Source: Tretioscincus oriximinensis (Eukaryota > Chordata > Lepidosauria > Squamata > Gymnophthalmidae). Taken from it: a stretch of 64,000 nt of DNA. Positions 23,055 through 46,957 of this stretch are shown here, piece after piece. How positions within the stretch are numbered: position 1 is the first letter of the stretch; every line of letters starts with the position of its first letter. The notes beneath the pieces were generated by a model that was not told where the DNA came from, searched no databases, and saw only the letters and a list, made by a program, of their open reading frames with translations. The position numbers and the translations under genes were made by a program. Where the stretch lies: assembly GCA_022410635.1 (NCBI GenBank), contig JAJVDF010000451.1:164650-228649 (forward strand), written 5' to 3'.

Positions 23055-25871
23055 TTTGTACTTGTACCCCGCCCTATACCCGAAGGTCTCAGGGCGGCCA
23101 ACCATAGGGCGGCGCACATAGCTTTTGTTGCTTTCTCCACAACAGACACCCTGTGGAGTAGGTGGGGCTGAGAGAGTTCAAAGAACTGTGACTGGCCCAA
23201 GGTCACTCAGTTGGCTTTCGTGGAGGAGTGAGGAATCGAACTGGGAGACTACCAAGTACAAGTCCCACAATCTAACCATTACACCAAACTGTCTCATTTG
23301 CTGCTAGGATTTAAATATTTTCATTGTGTAGATCTGCACAGAACAAGAGAAGCTACATTCACTGTNCAGCAAAGTGACCATGGGCTTGTGTGTTTAGATG
23401 TACCTTTAAAAATATCCTAAACTGCTTCACTTCTTTTGAATCCTGTCCCTTGTCATGTAAAATCTCCTCATCTTGAATTAGATCTTTGTGAACCAAACTA
23501 TAACCAAAGGAAGGAGCTGTGTTTTTCTCCAATGAACCTGATTTTCTTTGCTACAGATTGGCTCTTGGATTAGCTTCACGNTGATGACACAAACAGTGCC
23601 AGGTAAGAACAAAACTTCAAAGAAATGGTTTAAATCTTTTAAGTATTACAATGCCTCTATAAAAATGACAGTGCAATCACACCTGAAATATTATGTGCAT
23701 TTTTTGTTATAATATCTCCAAAGAATGTAACAGAATCAGAAAAGATTCAAAACAAAGTAACTAAAATGTCAAAGGGTTAGAGGAGTTTTCTTTTTAAGGA
23801 AACATTATAAAGAAACATATGGAACTTTTTTTAATTTAGAAAACAAAAAATAAGAGGATACTCAACACAGCTGTATAATTTATGCATAATGTAGACAAAG
23901 GCTTTTTTCCCTTTTACCAAAACAACAGGAATCTCTCAATGAACCTGAATCTTGGGGAAAACATGACAAAAATGATTTGTTTAACACAACACATATAATA
24001 ATTAGATTTTGGTCAGTAGTTTAGATGGTTTTAAAAAGTTAGATCAGTTTATGGATATCAGAGTATCATTTGTTGTTAGCCTTGTTATTAGGAGTTTGTA
24101 TGTTCCCAAGGCATCTGCTAGGAGATTACAAGCAAAGTATACAAACAAAGCAAGCTGTCTTTTCAATATTAGGCTGCTGGTTAGTCTCAATGAATATTGG
24201 CCTACTTAGTACCACTATGAATCCAATCCAGTGGCATAGTTATTAAGAAAAGATTATGGTTCAGAATAGGAATAAAAATACTAAGAATATTAAGATAGAA
24301 ATTTTAAGAATGGAGTTCTTTTTAAATAATAACTCCTTAGCAGAATCAAAAGGAATTGAATGGAAAACTTCAGTATTGCCGTAACACAAAATAGAAGACG
24401 GCAAAGATGACGAAGAAAACGAAGAACTGGGTTTTTATACCCTGCTTTTCTCATCCAAAAGGACTCAAAGTGGCTTATAAGGGTGGCTTTTTTTTCATCT
24501 GAAAGCTTCCATTCTATTTTCCCCACCAGGGTGTGGTGGTTCCCATTCATCTAGCTGCAGTCAGTTGCAATTTCTTGCAATTCTTGCTTTCGAATAGCTG
24601 GGTTGGCTAGAGCTGGCTAGTAGAAGGTGCTCAGCCCTCCCCACGTCTGACACAGGACTTCGAAGCCTCATCTCTCAGATGAGAGACGGATTCCTTAGCG
24701 ACTGAGCTATCATGCCTGCTCTTTTTTCCCTCCACAAAATTCTCAGTTATTGCTATTATGTAAATACTCTCCATACAACTCATTTTACAAAAGTCCAAAT
24801 TTCACCTCTTGCCTCTGAACTGTCCCTCCTTTTTACAGTCTTGTTCCCTTCTGAGATTTCTAGTGGGCTTAAAAAGCAAAGCAATAGGGGTTAAATTTAG
24901 TTAAAGGTTGGCAGCAGTAGCAGAAAGATCTGCTTACTGCTAGATCTAAAATTATGCTGAATTGATAAGTCGCATCCCAAAATGTAATAAGACAACTTTA
25001 GTGTGAAAGTCTTTCCAATGCTAAAATGTACATCCTGGTCAAAAGAAAAGACTTCTGTTTTCCAATAATCTAATTCATGAGAAGGGAAAGAAAATTAGTT
25101 TCCAGACCGCACAAGCCTGAATATGTCAGTTTGAACTGATCGCAGCATATAGAAGAAGAAGAACTGGGTTCTTATACCCCGCTTTTCTCACATTTCAAAG
25201 CGACTTACAAGGGTATTTTGCCCAAAGGCTCATATTCTATCTTCCCCACCAGGCTGTGGTGGTTCCCATGTATCTACTTGCAGTCAGTTGCAATTTCTTG
25301 CAATTCTTGCTTTCGAATAGCTGGGTTGGCTAGAGCTATAGGCTAGTGGAAGGTGCTCACCACTCACCACATTCGACACAGGGCTTCGAAACCCCATCTC
25401 CCAGGCGAGAGACGGATTCCTAAGTGACTGAGCTATATAGACATGGACTATCCAAACGGAACATCCAAGAGAAGCAGTGGCAAATAGTTTATAGTTGAAG
25501 GCCAGAGGGAAAAGAGGTTTTCAGTAACACCTCCATTCAGGAGGAGGAAGAAAAGAAACTACTTTTAAACTCACTGTAAAGTAACTGTAGAAACTTTCTA
25601 CATCTGCCCAATTAGAATTGTGCCCTCATTTTTTTTCTCTTATAAATATATCTGCGTTAAGATATTTTCAGTGTATGCATGAGAAGACAGACTAACTGTT
25701 CCAGAATGATTTGCTTAATTATTTTTCCTCTTTCCCTTTCCAGCTGGGATTTTTGCAATACTAATGGTAATTCAGATGTCTCAGAGGGCACGAAAAAAGC
25801 ACCAACTGTACCTGAGGAAGTCTACTACACATAAGTGGAGAAGAGCAGCTATTATTCCATTTATATTGTAA
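2460..25871 (+). CDS. TECRL: TECRL, trans-2,3-enoyl-CoA reductase-like (3' part, 8 exons)
   Basis: Multi-exon gene of the TECR/steroid 5-alpha-reductase C-terminal family. The family consists of ER multi-pass membrane proteins, and TECR performs the last step of very-long-chain fatty acid elongation. Human TECRL is expressed mainly in heart and is linked to catecholaminergic arrhythmia. Coding exons: 2460-2575, 3160-3265, 7823-7895, 11716-11759, 12384-12441, 15083-15168, 23557-23602, 25744-25871. All borders are AG/GT and the reading phases join cleanly to give 218 residues, against about 363 for the full human protein as I recall it. Landmarks are [59 protein letters not shown] (the tyrosine-bearing motif tied to catalysis in TECR), IGSWISF and the C-terminal AAIIPFIL. 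The residue before LLETLFVH context is Arg/Cys-type as in TECRL, not Lys-type as in TECR. The N-terminal ubiquitin-like part is not in the window. Two codons contain N. Confidence 0.95.
2612..2665 (+). repeat. L2-type LINE/SINE 3' tail
   Basis: ggccgccctgagaccttcgg followed by atataagaataaataaataaa is the L2 3' terminal hairpin and tail. TECRL intron. Confidence 0.7.
3160..3265 (+). CDS. TECRL: TECRL coding exon
   Basis: Acceptor tttctatag just before 3160 and donor gtgatt at 3266. It completes the split His codon and reads [20 protein letters not shown] followed by [15 protein letters not shown], ending in phase 0. The length of 106 nt fits 1 + 35 codons exactly. Confidence 0.94.
3510..3825 (+). 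repeat. CR1-clade LINE 3' end
   Basis: Contains the terminal ORF codons ([22 protein letters not shown]) and the whole 3' UTR (gatggagcaacaggtag, tggactagatgggctctgg, tatggctcttcttatgttcttat). Short 5'-truncated copy in a TECRL intron. Confidence 0.9.
3975..4060. repeat. Foldback (inverted repeat)
   Basis: ctgaagaactggact and agtccagttcttcag are exact 15-bp inverted arms around an 11-nt loop. Outer AT-rich arms (ttttaaatcat, atgatttaaaa) extend the hairpin. It sits next to a fragment of the cttcagac-type inverted element at 4100-4145. Confidence 0.6.
4146..5785. other. TECRL intron without recognised feature
   Basis: AT-rich intronic sequence with no convincing coding region. The small ORFs on both strands lack family motifs. 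The piece from 5470-5760 may be a degraded LINE (cctctatgtttgctctat...ggcaaacaggac), but I cannot name it. Confidence 0.5.
5786..5850 (-). repeat. L2-type 3' tail (reverse)
   Basis: (TTTA)n followed by taccgccctatactcaaagg is the reverse complement of the L2 3' end. Confidence 0.7.
6030..7110 (+). repeat. CR1-clade LINE with internal deletion (endonuclease joined to RT end)
   Basis: Starts with endonuclease-like frames (DIIGITET, a stop, then [13 protein letters not shown], and [14 protein letters not shown]). It jumps near 6470 to the RT C-terminal region ([18 protein letters not shown]), then the 3' UTR ending ggctcctcttatgttcttatt at about 7105. Internally deleted and frameshifted. Confidence 0.85.
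7823..7895 (+). CDS. TECRL: TECRL coding exon
   Basis: Acceptor attattttag and donor gtaagt. Reads [20 protein letters not shown] then YTPP, and ends with the first base of a Ser codon. The block is strongly conserved in TECR and TECRL. Confidence 0.95.
7974..8313 (+). mobile_element. Nonautonomous element with CTGACCAGAT termini
   Basis: Begins ctgaccagattttctgaggc and ends gggatcatctgatttg, degenerate inverted termini shared with the copies at 35642-35965 and 53650-53994. The middle has T/A-rich spacers and a ctcagcaaaaaaacaggg block. No coding capacity. Confidence 0.7.
8925..9062. repeat. L1 fragment followed by L2-type tail
   Basis: gaaccacgcatgtccagcattccacatg resembles the antisense L1 segment at 62910-62945. 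It is followed by ccctgagaccttagggtata and (AAAT)n, an L2-like 3' tail in plus orientation. Confidence 0.5.
9165..9900 (+). repeat. L1 LINE ORF2 endonuclease relic, split by a SINE
   Basis: Plus-strand frames before 9395 give an L1 endonuclease-like stretch (KEVLRQIEN, then VIIAGGFNM). After the SINE at 9395-9578 they continue with [20 protein letters not shown], then [10 protein letters not shown], the SHxHxxxSRIDYIL-type end of the L1 endonuclease. Decayed. Confidence 0.65.
9395..9578 (-). repeat. SINE family 1, truncated
   Basis: Reverse copy: ctttctcacccgaagggactcagagcgg...tttcgaatagctgagtttgctagagct, ending in the gtgctcacctctctcc region. It interrupts the L1 relic. Confidence 0.8.
10050..10490 (+). 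repeat. L1 LINE ORF2 C-terminal relic
   Basis: Broken frames include FIWYGNVTV-like and [21 protein letters not shown], consistent with the C-terminus of L1 ORF2. Ends in AT-rich sequence at about 10480. Confidence 0.5.
10603..10888. mobile_element. MITE with ccccaaaataaga-type termini
   Basis: Imperfect terminal inverted repeats: ctgtgtttcccccaaatt... at the left and ...cttatttttggggaaatagg at the right, plus internal repeats of tcttattttca. This is a common sauropsid MITE form. TECRL intron. Confidence 0.7.
10968..11110. mobile_element. Short foldback MITE
   Basis: gcatccacacatcacttttattcc at the left and ggaataaatgatgtgtgtagc at the right form inverted ends. The middle has repeated gtggaatatt motifs. 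Confidence 0.55.
11716..11759 (+). CDS. TECRL: TECRL coding exon (short)
   Basis: Acceptor ttttctag and donor gtatgt. The 44-nt exon completes the Ser codon and reads [14 protein letters not shown]. It matches the family pattern SFGxRQxTxSAxNFL, with Glu replacing the usual Gly. Confidence 0.9.
12384..12441 (+). CDS. TECRL: TECRL coding exon
   Basis: Acceptor ttttttgcag and donor gtttgt. Reads [19 protein letters not shown] plus one base. CEAGNHFIN is a TECRL hallmark. Confidence 0.94.
12545..12796 (+). repeat. L1 RT fragment, L2 tail and (CTAC)n(TAAC)n microsatellite
   Basis: 12605-12670 encodes [15 protein letters not shown], an L1 reverse-transcriptase FADD box. 12705-12735 is an L2-like 3' tail (gccctgagaccttagggtac). 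12741-12796 is a tetranucleotide run that switches from CTAC to TAAC. Confidence 0.6.
13095..13260 (+). repeat. LINE RT fragment (CR1-like)
   Basis: A short stretch encodes [16 protein letters not shown], the RT active-site box of a CR1-like LINE. The rest is decayed. Confidence 0.65.
13375..13660 (+). repeat. SINE family 1
   Basis: tRNA-like head (tgcagtcactaaggagttgg, aggtttcaaagccctg), body and (CTTCTC)n-type tail. TECRL intron. Confidence 0.8.
14088..14300 (-). repeat. L2-tailed SINE/LINE fragment (reverse)
   Basis: (TTTA)n then taccccgccctatactcgaagg and tctcagggcggcc is a reverse L2 3' end, with about 150 bp of attached body (gccaaaggccaggtaaaaga). Confidence 0.65.
14500..14615 (+). 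repeat. SINE family 1, 3' half
   Basis: ttggtgggaaagatagatg through cctttggactctgagaaagg and tggggtataaatagcagattcttc is the 3' part of family 1. Confidence 0.75.
14625..14800 (-). repeat. CR1 LINE 3' end (reverse)
   Basis: ttccagggccatcatgtccaacc...caagtcagatagctgtgcagt is the reverse complement of a classical CR1 3' end, as at 33906. Confidence 0.65.
15083..15168 (+). CDS. TECRL: TECRL coding exon with CPNYTYE motif
   Basis: Acceptor tattttaag and donor gtattt. Reads [15 protein letters not shown] then [13 protein letters not shown]. The CPNYTYE tyrosine motif is intact. Confidence 0.95.
15247..16032. mobile_element. hAT-type nonautonomous element, 786 bp
   Basis: Termini tgggttgccacct and aggtggcaaccct(a) are inverted. 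Flanks attgtttg (15239-15246) and gttgtttg (16033-16040) match at 7 of 8 positions, as expected for an 8-bp hAT target-site duplication. The interior is GC-rich with no transposase. It begins 78 bp downstream of the TECRL exon at 15083-15168. Confidence 0.75.
16594..16792. mobile_element. Foldback MITE with GCTGACCAGATGAC termini
   Basis: gctgaccagatgactcc and gggtcatctggtcagc are inverted ends. The arms continue inward (tttttgggggg, ccccccaaaa; ggtgcctccc, gggaggcacc), so the whole 199 bp can fold into one hairpin. A second copy is at 59413-59598. Confidence 0.85.
17214..17438. mobile_element. Mariner/Tc1-type MITE, 225 bp
   Basis: Inverted termini cagggtgcttcaaaaatgta and tacatttttttgaagcatcctg, flanked on both sides by TA (17212-17213 and 17439-17440). 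No transposase ORF. Confidence 0.85.
17935..18195 (-). repeat. SINE family 1 (reverse)
   Basis: ttttctcacctttcaaaggg at the left, tttcgaatagctgggttggc inside, and the tRNA-like head near agctgagagatggactaaag at the right. Confidence 0.85.
18196..19105. other. TECRL intron without recognised feature
   Basis: AT-rich intronic DNA. Small duplication of ttatgaaaacctatttt near 18952-18981. No coding or RNA signal. Confidence 0.5.
19106..19325 (+). repeat. CR1-clade LINE 3' UTR
   Basis: ggatgtctggatgttgcctc through tatggctcttcttatgttctta; very close to 22087-end and 32075 copies. Confidence 0.9.
19918..20228 (-). repeat. SINE family 1 nested in the LINE
   Basis: Reverse copy with a (GAA)n tail at the left (19918-19945), the conserved body, and the head ggattcctttgcgactgagc at the right. 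Confidence 0.85.
20508..20866. mobile_element. hAT-type MITE with exact 8-bp target-site duplication
   Basis: Termini cagggctttttttg and aaaaaaagcactg are inverted. GTTAGACC flanks both ends (20500-20507, 20867-20874). GC-rich interior with repeated gttccggcacctttt near each end. The centre is an assembly gap (20574-20789), so the true length is uncertain. Confidence 0.85.
20574..20789. other. Assembly gap (216 N)
   Basis: Run of N inside the GC-rich core of a hAT-type MITE. Confidence 0.99.
20995..21131. repeat. Fragment of cttcagatgct inverted element plus (TTA)n
   Basis: gcaaaggagctagtagcact...ataagctttcgtagacaagtctacttcttcagatgct is one arm of the element seen complete at 57170-57500. 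It runs into a (TTA)n microsatellite at 21073-21131. Confidence 0.75.
21400..21648. mobile_element. hAT-type element, 3' part (GC-rich)
   Basis: Right end reads tttaccgggacgtatggcaa then ccctaa, the terminus of the 40482-41020 family. A GC-rich gagcggcggagg-type core lies inward. The left end is not identifiable; the neighbouring LINE starts immediately after it. Confidence 0.65.
21650..22088 (+). repeat. CR1-clade LINE, 3' end
   Basis: Encodes [20 protein letters not shown], then [20 protein letters not shown] and [10 protein letters not shown] with few changes, then the 3' UTR to tatggctcttcttatgttctta. One of the younger-looking copies. Confidence 0.92.
22428..22591. mobile_element. Foldback MITE with CCCCACTGAGCCTT termini
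   Basis: ccccactgagcctt and aaggctccgtgggg are inverted ends with one mismatch. The inner hairpin has cagtgtaggctgtggcaggc against gcctgccatagcctacact. Related copies: 36650-36780, 42660-42775, 49422-49600. Confidence 0.8.
23010..23300 (-). repeat. CORE/MIR-like SINE with L2 tail
   Basis: Read on the minus strand: tRNA-like head (gtgtaatggttagattg, cagttcgattcctc B box), a CORE-like body (minus-strand counterpart of cccaaggtcactcagttggc) and an L2 3' tail with (TAAA)n. A second copy is at 37328-37562. Confidence 0.8.
23557..23602 (+). CDS. TECRL: TECRL coding exon
   Basis: Acceptor tttgctacag and donor gtaaga. Reads [15 protein letters not shown] plus one base of an Ala codon. One N (23581) leaves a single residue undetermined. 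Confidence 0.93.
23640..24075 (+). repeat. Old LINE fragment (CR1/L2-like)
   Basis: Broken frames resemble CR1-type C-terminal text ([35 protein letters not shown]). Heavily decayed; family assignment tentative. Confidence 0.45.
24403..24717 (-). repeat. SINE family 1 (reverse)
   Basis: (GAA)n-like left edge, gaactgggtttttataccctg, tttcgaatagctgggttggc, and the head agacggattccttagcgactgagct at the right. Confidence 0.85.
25150..25440 (-). repeat. SINE family 1 (reverse)
   Basis: agaagaagaagaactgggtt through agacggattcctaagtgactgagct. TECRL last intron. Confidence 0.85.
25744..25871 (+). CDS. TECRL: TECRL last coding exon and stop
   Basis: Acceptor cctttccag. Reads [20 protein letters not shown], then [20 protein letters not shown], then I-L and TAA at 25869-25871. 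The IIPFIL terminus is the family C-terminus on the cytosolic side of the ER membrane. Confidence 0.95.
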
Positions 25872-25914
25872 ATATATGCAGACGTATATCTGACTGCCCA
25901 CTGTATAAATGGGA

Positions 25915-25920
25915 AATAAA
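25915..25920 (+). promoter_or_regulatory. TECRL polyadenylation signal
   Basis: An AATAAA hexamer lies 44 bases after the TECRL stop codon. If used, the 3' UTR is very short, about 60-70 nt. Confidence 0.65.
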
Positions 25921-26204
25921 ACTACTAGATTAGTTAGACAACAATATTATTATAATATAAAAATCAATATTTAAGATTTTTTTTNNAAAAAAAGAATATA
26001 AAGACAAAGATTCAGTACTAGAGTAGGAGTCTGTTCTACATATCATGTGACATGTTTTCATCCAATTATGGGTGGGGATAGACAGATATTTAGTAAATAT
26101 AAGAGCTAAAATACAGGGTTTTGCATTTCCTGCTTCACGGCTAGGAGCAGGAATGTTTCTGCCTCATGAGTGTGAAATGCATGAAATTTTCTCGCCAGTC
26201 AGGG

Positions 26205-26550
26205 GACAGGAGCGGTTCCCAGCAACAATTGTCTGAAGTGAATTAGCTCTCTTTCTTCAAGAGCAAAGGGATCAGCTTTGTTCTTACTGGCATGTGGGAG
26301 GACTAGAAATAATGGGGTGGAACTGCAAGGAAGTAGATATAGATTAGATAACAGAAAAAAATATTTTGACACTAAGGGTGATAAACGAGTGGAATAGGTT
26401 GAAAAAAAGGTGGTGAATTCTCCTTCACTGGAATTTTCAAACAGACACTGGACAGCCATCAGTCTAGGATGGTTTAGTGAACTGTGCATAGAGCAGAGGC
26501 TTGGACCCAATGATCCTGGAGGTTCCTTTTAACTCTATGAATCTATGATT
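26205..26550 (+). repeat. CR1 LINE 3' end
   Basis: ORF remnant (agggtgataaacgagtggaa) and 3' end gatcctggaggttcctttta then actctatgaatctatgatt, the classical CR1 terminal octamer-like tail. Directly downstream of TECRL. Confidence 0.75.
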
Positions 26551-29500
26551 ATATGAAACTCCATCAATCATAGCCAACATGTTAATTATACTGACTGAAA
26601 TCCTGTAAAGTTTGTAGACCCAGAGACTCTCAGCTCTTGTGGTCAACATATAGAATCAACAACCATTCTGGAAAGAGTTAGACAGATTCGTGGAGGCTAG
26701 GTGTATCCATGGCTACTAAAATGGTACTTCCTCCAGGTTCAAGTGGCAACAGTAGGAAAATTAATATGCTTCTTTAAAATAAAAAAAACACCCTACCTTT
26801 AATGCTATTGAAGTTAATTGCCACGTATGCCAAGTCCAAAGTTCTCAGCACTGGCATTGGTCCATAAAGGCCAATGACAGATCTCAGCAAACCTCAAAAT
26901 GTTGGACTCATCGATACCAATCATATTAATAGTAGAGATAATGAACATAGGATGGATGAATTCTAAAGGAAATGACAAATGACGTGAAGTTCAGGCTACC
27001 TTATGTACCTTAAAATCGCCCTCAGTTTTACAAAACTGGGGGGAAACAATGGGTGAAAACAGAGATACTGGGTGTCACATACAGATTACAAAAATGACAT
27101 CAAATGTTGGCAGGGTAAACCTGGAATACAGAAGTGTGATAATGGCATTAATCGTGATAGAACAATGACAACTGGAACATACACACAGTGGTGAATGGCA
27201 AGTTCATCTGTACAAACAATAAACTTAGATTAAAACAAACTCACAGTTGTTTGCATGATAATTGTGTCAATGTCTTTTCAGAATGGAGGGAAAGATGGAT
27301 GAGTCACATCTAGAAAAGAAGATTCATTAACATCTCGAGTGGGAGATGTGAACCGTCCAATGAGAAAACAGTAAAAACAGGTCTACGCAAGAAGTGTCTG
27401 ATTGGAGCTGTTGCTTCCTTAATCAGCATACAAGGTCCATTCTTCCAATCCCCAGGATCAGCTGGTTTGTGGTGTTGGAGGTCCTAAAGGTGAGAAACTG
27501 AGTAGGGAGGAAAAATCCGTAATTTCAGAGTGAACAGTAAGCAGTGGTAGGGGAGCTGGAACAAAGGGTCCCAAATATAGTGTTTCAGAACAAGCAGTTA
27601 CCTGCAAGAACAAGTTTCCTTGGCCGTTTAGTTGAAAACTGGAAGTAAATTGGACCTATAATATCCAAGTTGTGAGGCCAAAACATTTTAGGGACAATAA
27701 ACCTCAAAAACAATTAGGTCCTCCCCATATAGTCAAGCCATAAGTGAACACCCATAGGAATGTGTTGAATTTCTCCACTACAATAAAGGGAAGCCTTTTT
27801 ACTATTCAAATCACTGGCTACATAGACTTGCATTGTGGCTATCCTGCCTGGTAACAGGCTGTCTGTTCTAAAGAATAAAACCTGCCAAGTTGTCTGCTTT
27901 GAAGTTGTAACAGTGCNGCCCTATATGCTTTGTTGAAACAGGCAAGAGGTTGTGCTAGTGCGTATGGAGATGCAGGTGGTCTGGGTGTGGGTGGGCCATA
28001 GGCAGGGTGACCATCTGGATTGGTGACAGCCTGGCTGTCTGCATCTTGTGGAAGTGCTCCTGGGTAGGAAATATAGCGAGATGTGGAGAAAACTGCTTGG
28101 AATGTACTTCCAAAAAGAAGGAGGTGAGAATGGCCAGTGTTCCACAAGGATACACTGGCAAGGAAAGGACTTTCGGGGGAGTTGTCAGCCAGAAGAATCA
28201 AGTGGGAGTTGGAGAAGGCAGGGACAGACGGCCAGAGAGAAGCCAAAATCAATAAGCGGTTCTCACTGAGAAGGATGGCAGCTAAGGAGGTTCTTAATGT
28301 GAGCAGAATCCTGAAGTGGAAGAAGAAGTCAGGGCTCAGGACTGTCAGAAAAAAGGGGGAATAAAAAGACTGGTTCCTGAGTGGGGGAGCCAGCAAAAGA
28401 AGAAAGGGAAGGTGTCCCCAAAGGAGAAACCGGGAAGAGGTTCTTCACATTCAGCGATGATATGTTGCGCTGGGGCAGATCCACCAGTAAGAAACAGGGA
28501 GNAGAGATCTCATTCTCTTGCCTAGGGTCAGACAACCATCTCTAGGTATTAGAACAAGGTTTTAGCAAAGGCTTTGGAAGAAAGGAAACCAAGAAAGGCT
28601 CACTTTGTTGGGTAGATTTTGAGGAGGAAATGCTTGGTGCACTTTTGACCAGGGACCTTGCATCTTCATGAAATTTGGAATATGGGTCCCAGGGATGCTA
28701 GAAGCTATTCCAGGTTACTTAAGGGTTGAATTGTTTAATCAGCAGAATGATTGAAAGAGCAGGACCCTTGATAAAATTAATACACACACATGGGTTTGAT
28801 GGAGGGGTGGACAAGGTTCTCCATTCCTGATTGAAGTCACCCAGAATGCCAAAACGGAATCCTTTTCTTCTAAGTTCAAGACGGAACACTCCTTAGCAGG
28901 GAATTGGGGGAAACGAGGCAAAGGAGGAAATTACTGATCCAGGGGTCCAAATGGCAGGAAGATTTTAATACAATGGAGTGGTCTAAAAACGTTTATTTAT
29001 AATGCCCTTTTTCCCAAAGGGCCTCACAAAAAACATATACAATCAATATAACATACAACAAACTCCTGTAAATATTTATCCCCCACCCCACCTAGCAAAC
29101 TACAACTATGGAAGAACAATAGAAGGCAGAAAGATATAGAACTACAGGTCTTCCTGGTATGCATGTGGAGATGTGTGTATGCTAACAAGGGTCCCACAAA
29201 ACATCCTAACTGCTGCACCCATTTCTCCTNTCATTGGCCCACTACCCAACTTAACTCATAGGGTTTACCCACCCATTTCTGACTATCTGAGCCTCGTATC
29301 CTGGATCAAGTTGCCCATCACCCAACATACGCTACAATCCACCCTCACAGTGCTGTTCTTACTAAGAAAAATAGGGCTTAAGACTTACGTGGCCGTTTCT
29401 CTTAAATCAAACGTTGATCAAGGTAACTGAAAATAACAGAAGATCAACTAATCAAGCTGGCCAAGCCAAGAGAACAATGCTGAGTCTACAGCAAGGTAAT

Positions 29501-29640
29501 GCAATCAACTATTCCCAAAATGTGCACAGGCTGACAGCAAGAGAACAAAGGAACCCTCCTTTGCCTCTGGAACCTGGATGCCGTCTTTGCACAGGGAAAA
29601 AGGGAGAAGGAGGCAATTTTGGATGAAATCATTGCATTCC
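26551..29640. other. TECRL-VSTM2A intergenic region, mostly unrecognised
   Basis: Moderate-GC sequence with no recognised gene. A 185-codon minus-strand frame at 27839-28396 stays open but shows no domain motif, and plus-strand frames overlap it; I suspect the non-LTR or LTR debris typical of such regions but cannot name it. 28985-29030 is a reverse L2-type tail. The last part before 30158 probably holds the VSTM2A promoter; no TATA box is obvious. Confidence 0.45.
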
Positions 29641-30131
29641 TTTTGGCTGGGCAACAGGATCCTTCCCTCCCGCCGCATCATCCCTATCAGTTGCTTTTCT
29701 CACACATCTTTCAGCACCTTGGAGAGCAAGCATGGGGAAACCCGCCTTGAAACCACCATCATCCGTGATCTCAGCAGTTCGACAGGCAAAATCAGCAAGA
29801 ACAAGCGTTGTTGAGCTGCCTTCTCCTTCCCTGCTTTTTGCTCGCTTGCTAAGTGTTTAGGAACCCTGCTCATCAGTCAGTCCTTGCAGTAGAGATTCAT
29901 ACAGCTGCCGGTTACTAAGGAGGGAAGATACTCAAGATCCCACTTTGTAACTCATAGGAGGACTGACCAGCACCAGTTTTTCTGTATGCGAAGACGATCT
30001 TCCCCCTTCCAGCCTTGCCAGGAGGATGCTGGCTGGGGTGCAGCTGGGGCTCCAACGCCCTATTGACTTGTAAAAAATTATTCACCCTGTCTTGCTTTTT
30101 TGAGAGCGTTTGTCTTTTGAGCATCACCCCG

Positions 30132-30157
30132 ATGCAACCCGACCTCTCTCTGGAATA

Positions 30158-30158
<1 letters not shown>
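30132..30158 (+). promoter_or_regulatory. uORF overlapping the VSTM2A start (TAATG)
   Basis: ATG at 30132 opens an 8-codon frame ending at TAA 30156-30158. The last A of the stop is the first base of the VSTM2A ATG. The uORF start has C at -3 (weak context), whereas the main start has A at -3. Its presence in the transcript is inferred; there is no visible splice acceptor between them. Confidence 0.55.
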
Positions 30159-45723
<15,565 letters not shown>

Positions 45724-45900
45724 TTCTCTCCGTAAAGGAGCACCTTCTTCTGGACACATACAAAAACCTTTTTTTTTAAGATGAGAGAAAAGCTAATCTT
45801 TTGATGTTTTACTTTATTTGCAATGTATAACTGGCATTACTTTATTTGCAATGTATAACTGGCATTTGATGTGAACTAGACTGCTATAAAATAATATTGT
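45724..45900 (+). other. VSTM2A 3' UTR start with 28-bp tandem duplication
   Basis: Two exact 28-bp copies of a unit beginning ttactttatttgcaatg occupy 45809-45864, 85 bases after the stop. The UTR end is not determined, as no AATAAA with a good context was identified close by. Confidence 0.5.
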
Positions 45901-46084
45901 GCAACTGGACATTTATGTGGGTTTCCTCTTAAACTGAAAGTAGTATTGATTCTCTTTGACCATTTGTTGACTTCAGATTTTTACTGTAACTGAACAGAGC
46001 ATTTGTTTTCATACTCAGAGCAGGCCCCACACAGGGAGCAATGAGCATCCATCTTAAAATTGGTCAAACAACATTATCTTTATG

Positions 46085-46215
46085 ATTTCAGCAAAACAAC
46101 CATGTTAGTTCAGAAATTACAGTAAGGGGTTTTCTAGCACTTGGAGACTAACAAGAGAAAGGCAGGCAGTATGAGCTTTTGGAGGCATGTCTACTCCATC
46201 AGATGCTATGGGACC
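46085..46215. repeat. Degraded arm of the cttcagatgct family
   Basis: aaaacaaccatgttagttcag, ttctagcacttggagactaac and ggcatgtctactccatcagatgct match one arm of the 57170-57500 element with many changes. Confidence 0.55.
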
Positions 46216-46619
46216 AATGTTAGGAACAGACTGTTATAGAGAATTGAATGTCGGAGCTGACAAAGGACATTAAATGGGGTTAAAGGGATTAAACTAGGTG
46301 AAAAACAACTAAATTACAGAAGTTAATCCGCTTAAGTGGAGGGAAGTGCCTGGAGAAAAAAGATGTAGCTAGGTAAAAGTGTATCAGTCAAATATGTGCA
46401 GAAAAGTGAAGAGAAAAGCAGTCCAAGAATGTAATCAAGAANCTGGGTGTCATAATGTGTATAGTGTGCCAGGAAACCATTGTCTCTATTAAGTCCCTTT
46501 TTGATGGATTGAAATTTTAGGATGTATTCTGCTACTTCTCTTCCTTTGTAGTTTCTTTATTCAAGGACTTGGTTCAATATCTTTATGACATCTGATGGAA
46601 AACAGAATTGGGTTGGGAA

Positions 46620-46957
46620 AATACTTGCACGAGTGGTTCAGTCGCTTAGGAAACAGTCTCTCATCTGGGAGATCAGGTTTCGAAGCCCTGTGTCGGACAT
46701 GGGGAGGGGTGAGCACCTTCCACTAGCTGTAGCTCTAGCCAACCCAGTTATTCAAAAGCATGAATTGTAAGAAATTGCAACTGACAGCAACTAGATACAT
46801 GGGAACCTCCATAGCCTGGTGGGAAAGATAGAATGTAAGCCTTTGGGCAAAATATCCTTGTAAGCCGCTTTGAGTCCCTTTGAAAGGTGAGAAAAGCAGG
46901 GTATAAAATCCCAGTTCTTCTTCTTCTTCTTCTTCTTCTTCTTCTTCTCCTTCTTCG
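46620..46957 (+). repeat. SINE family 1, full length
   Basis: Head gtggttcagtcgcttagg and B box aggtttcgaagccctg, conserved body, L2-like tail, then (TTC)n at 46918-46957. Just downstream of VSTM2A. Confidence 0.9.

Noticed and set aside
46620..46700. Possible tRNA gene
   Set aside because: Box A/B-like sequences are present, but they are the head of a SINE with body and tail; no cloverleaf of a functional tRNA was traceable.
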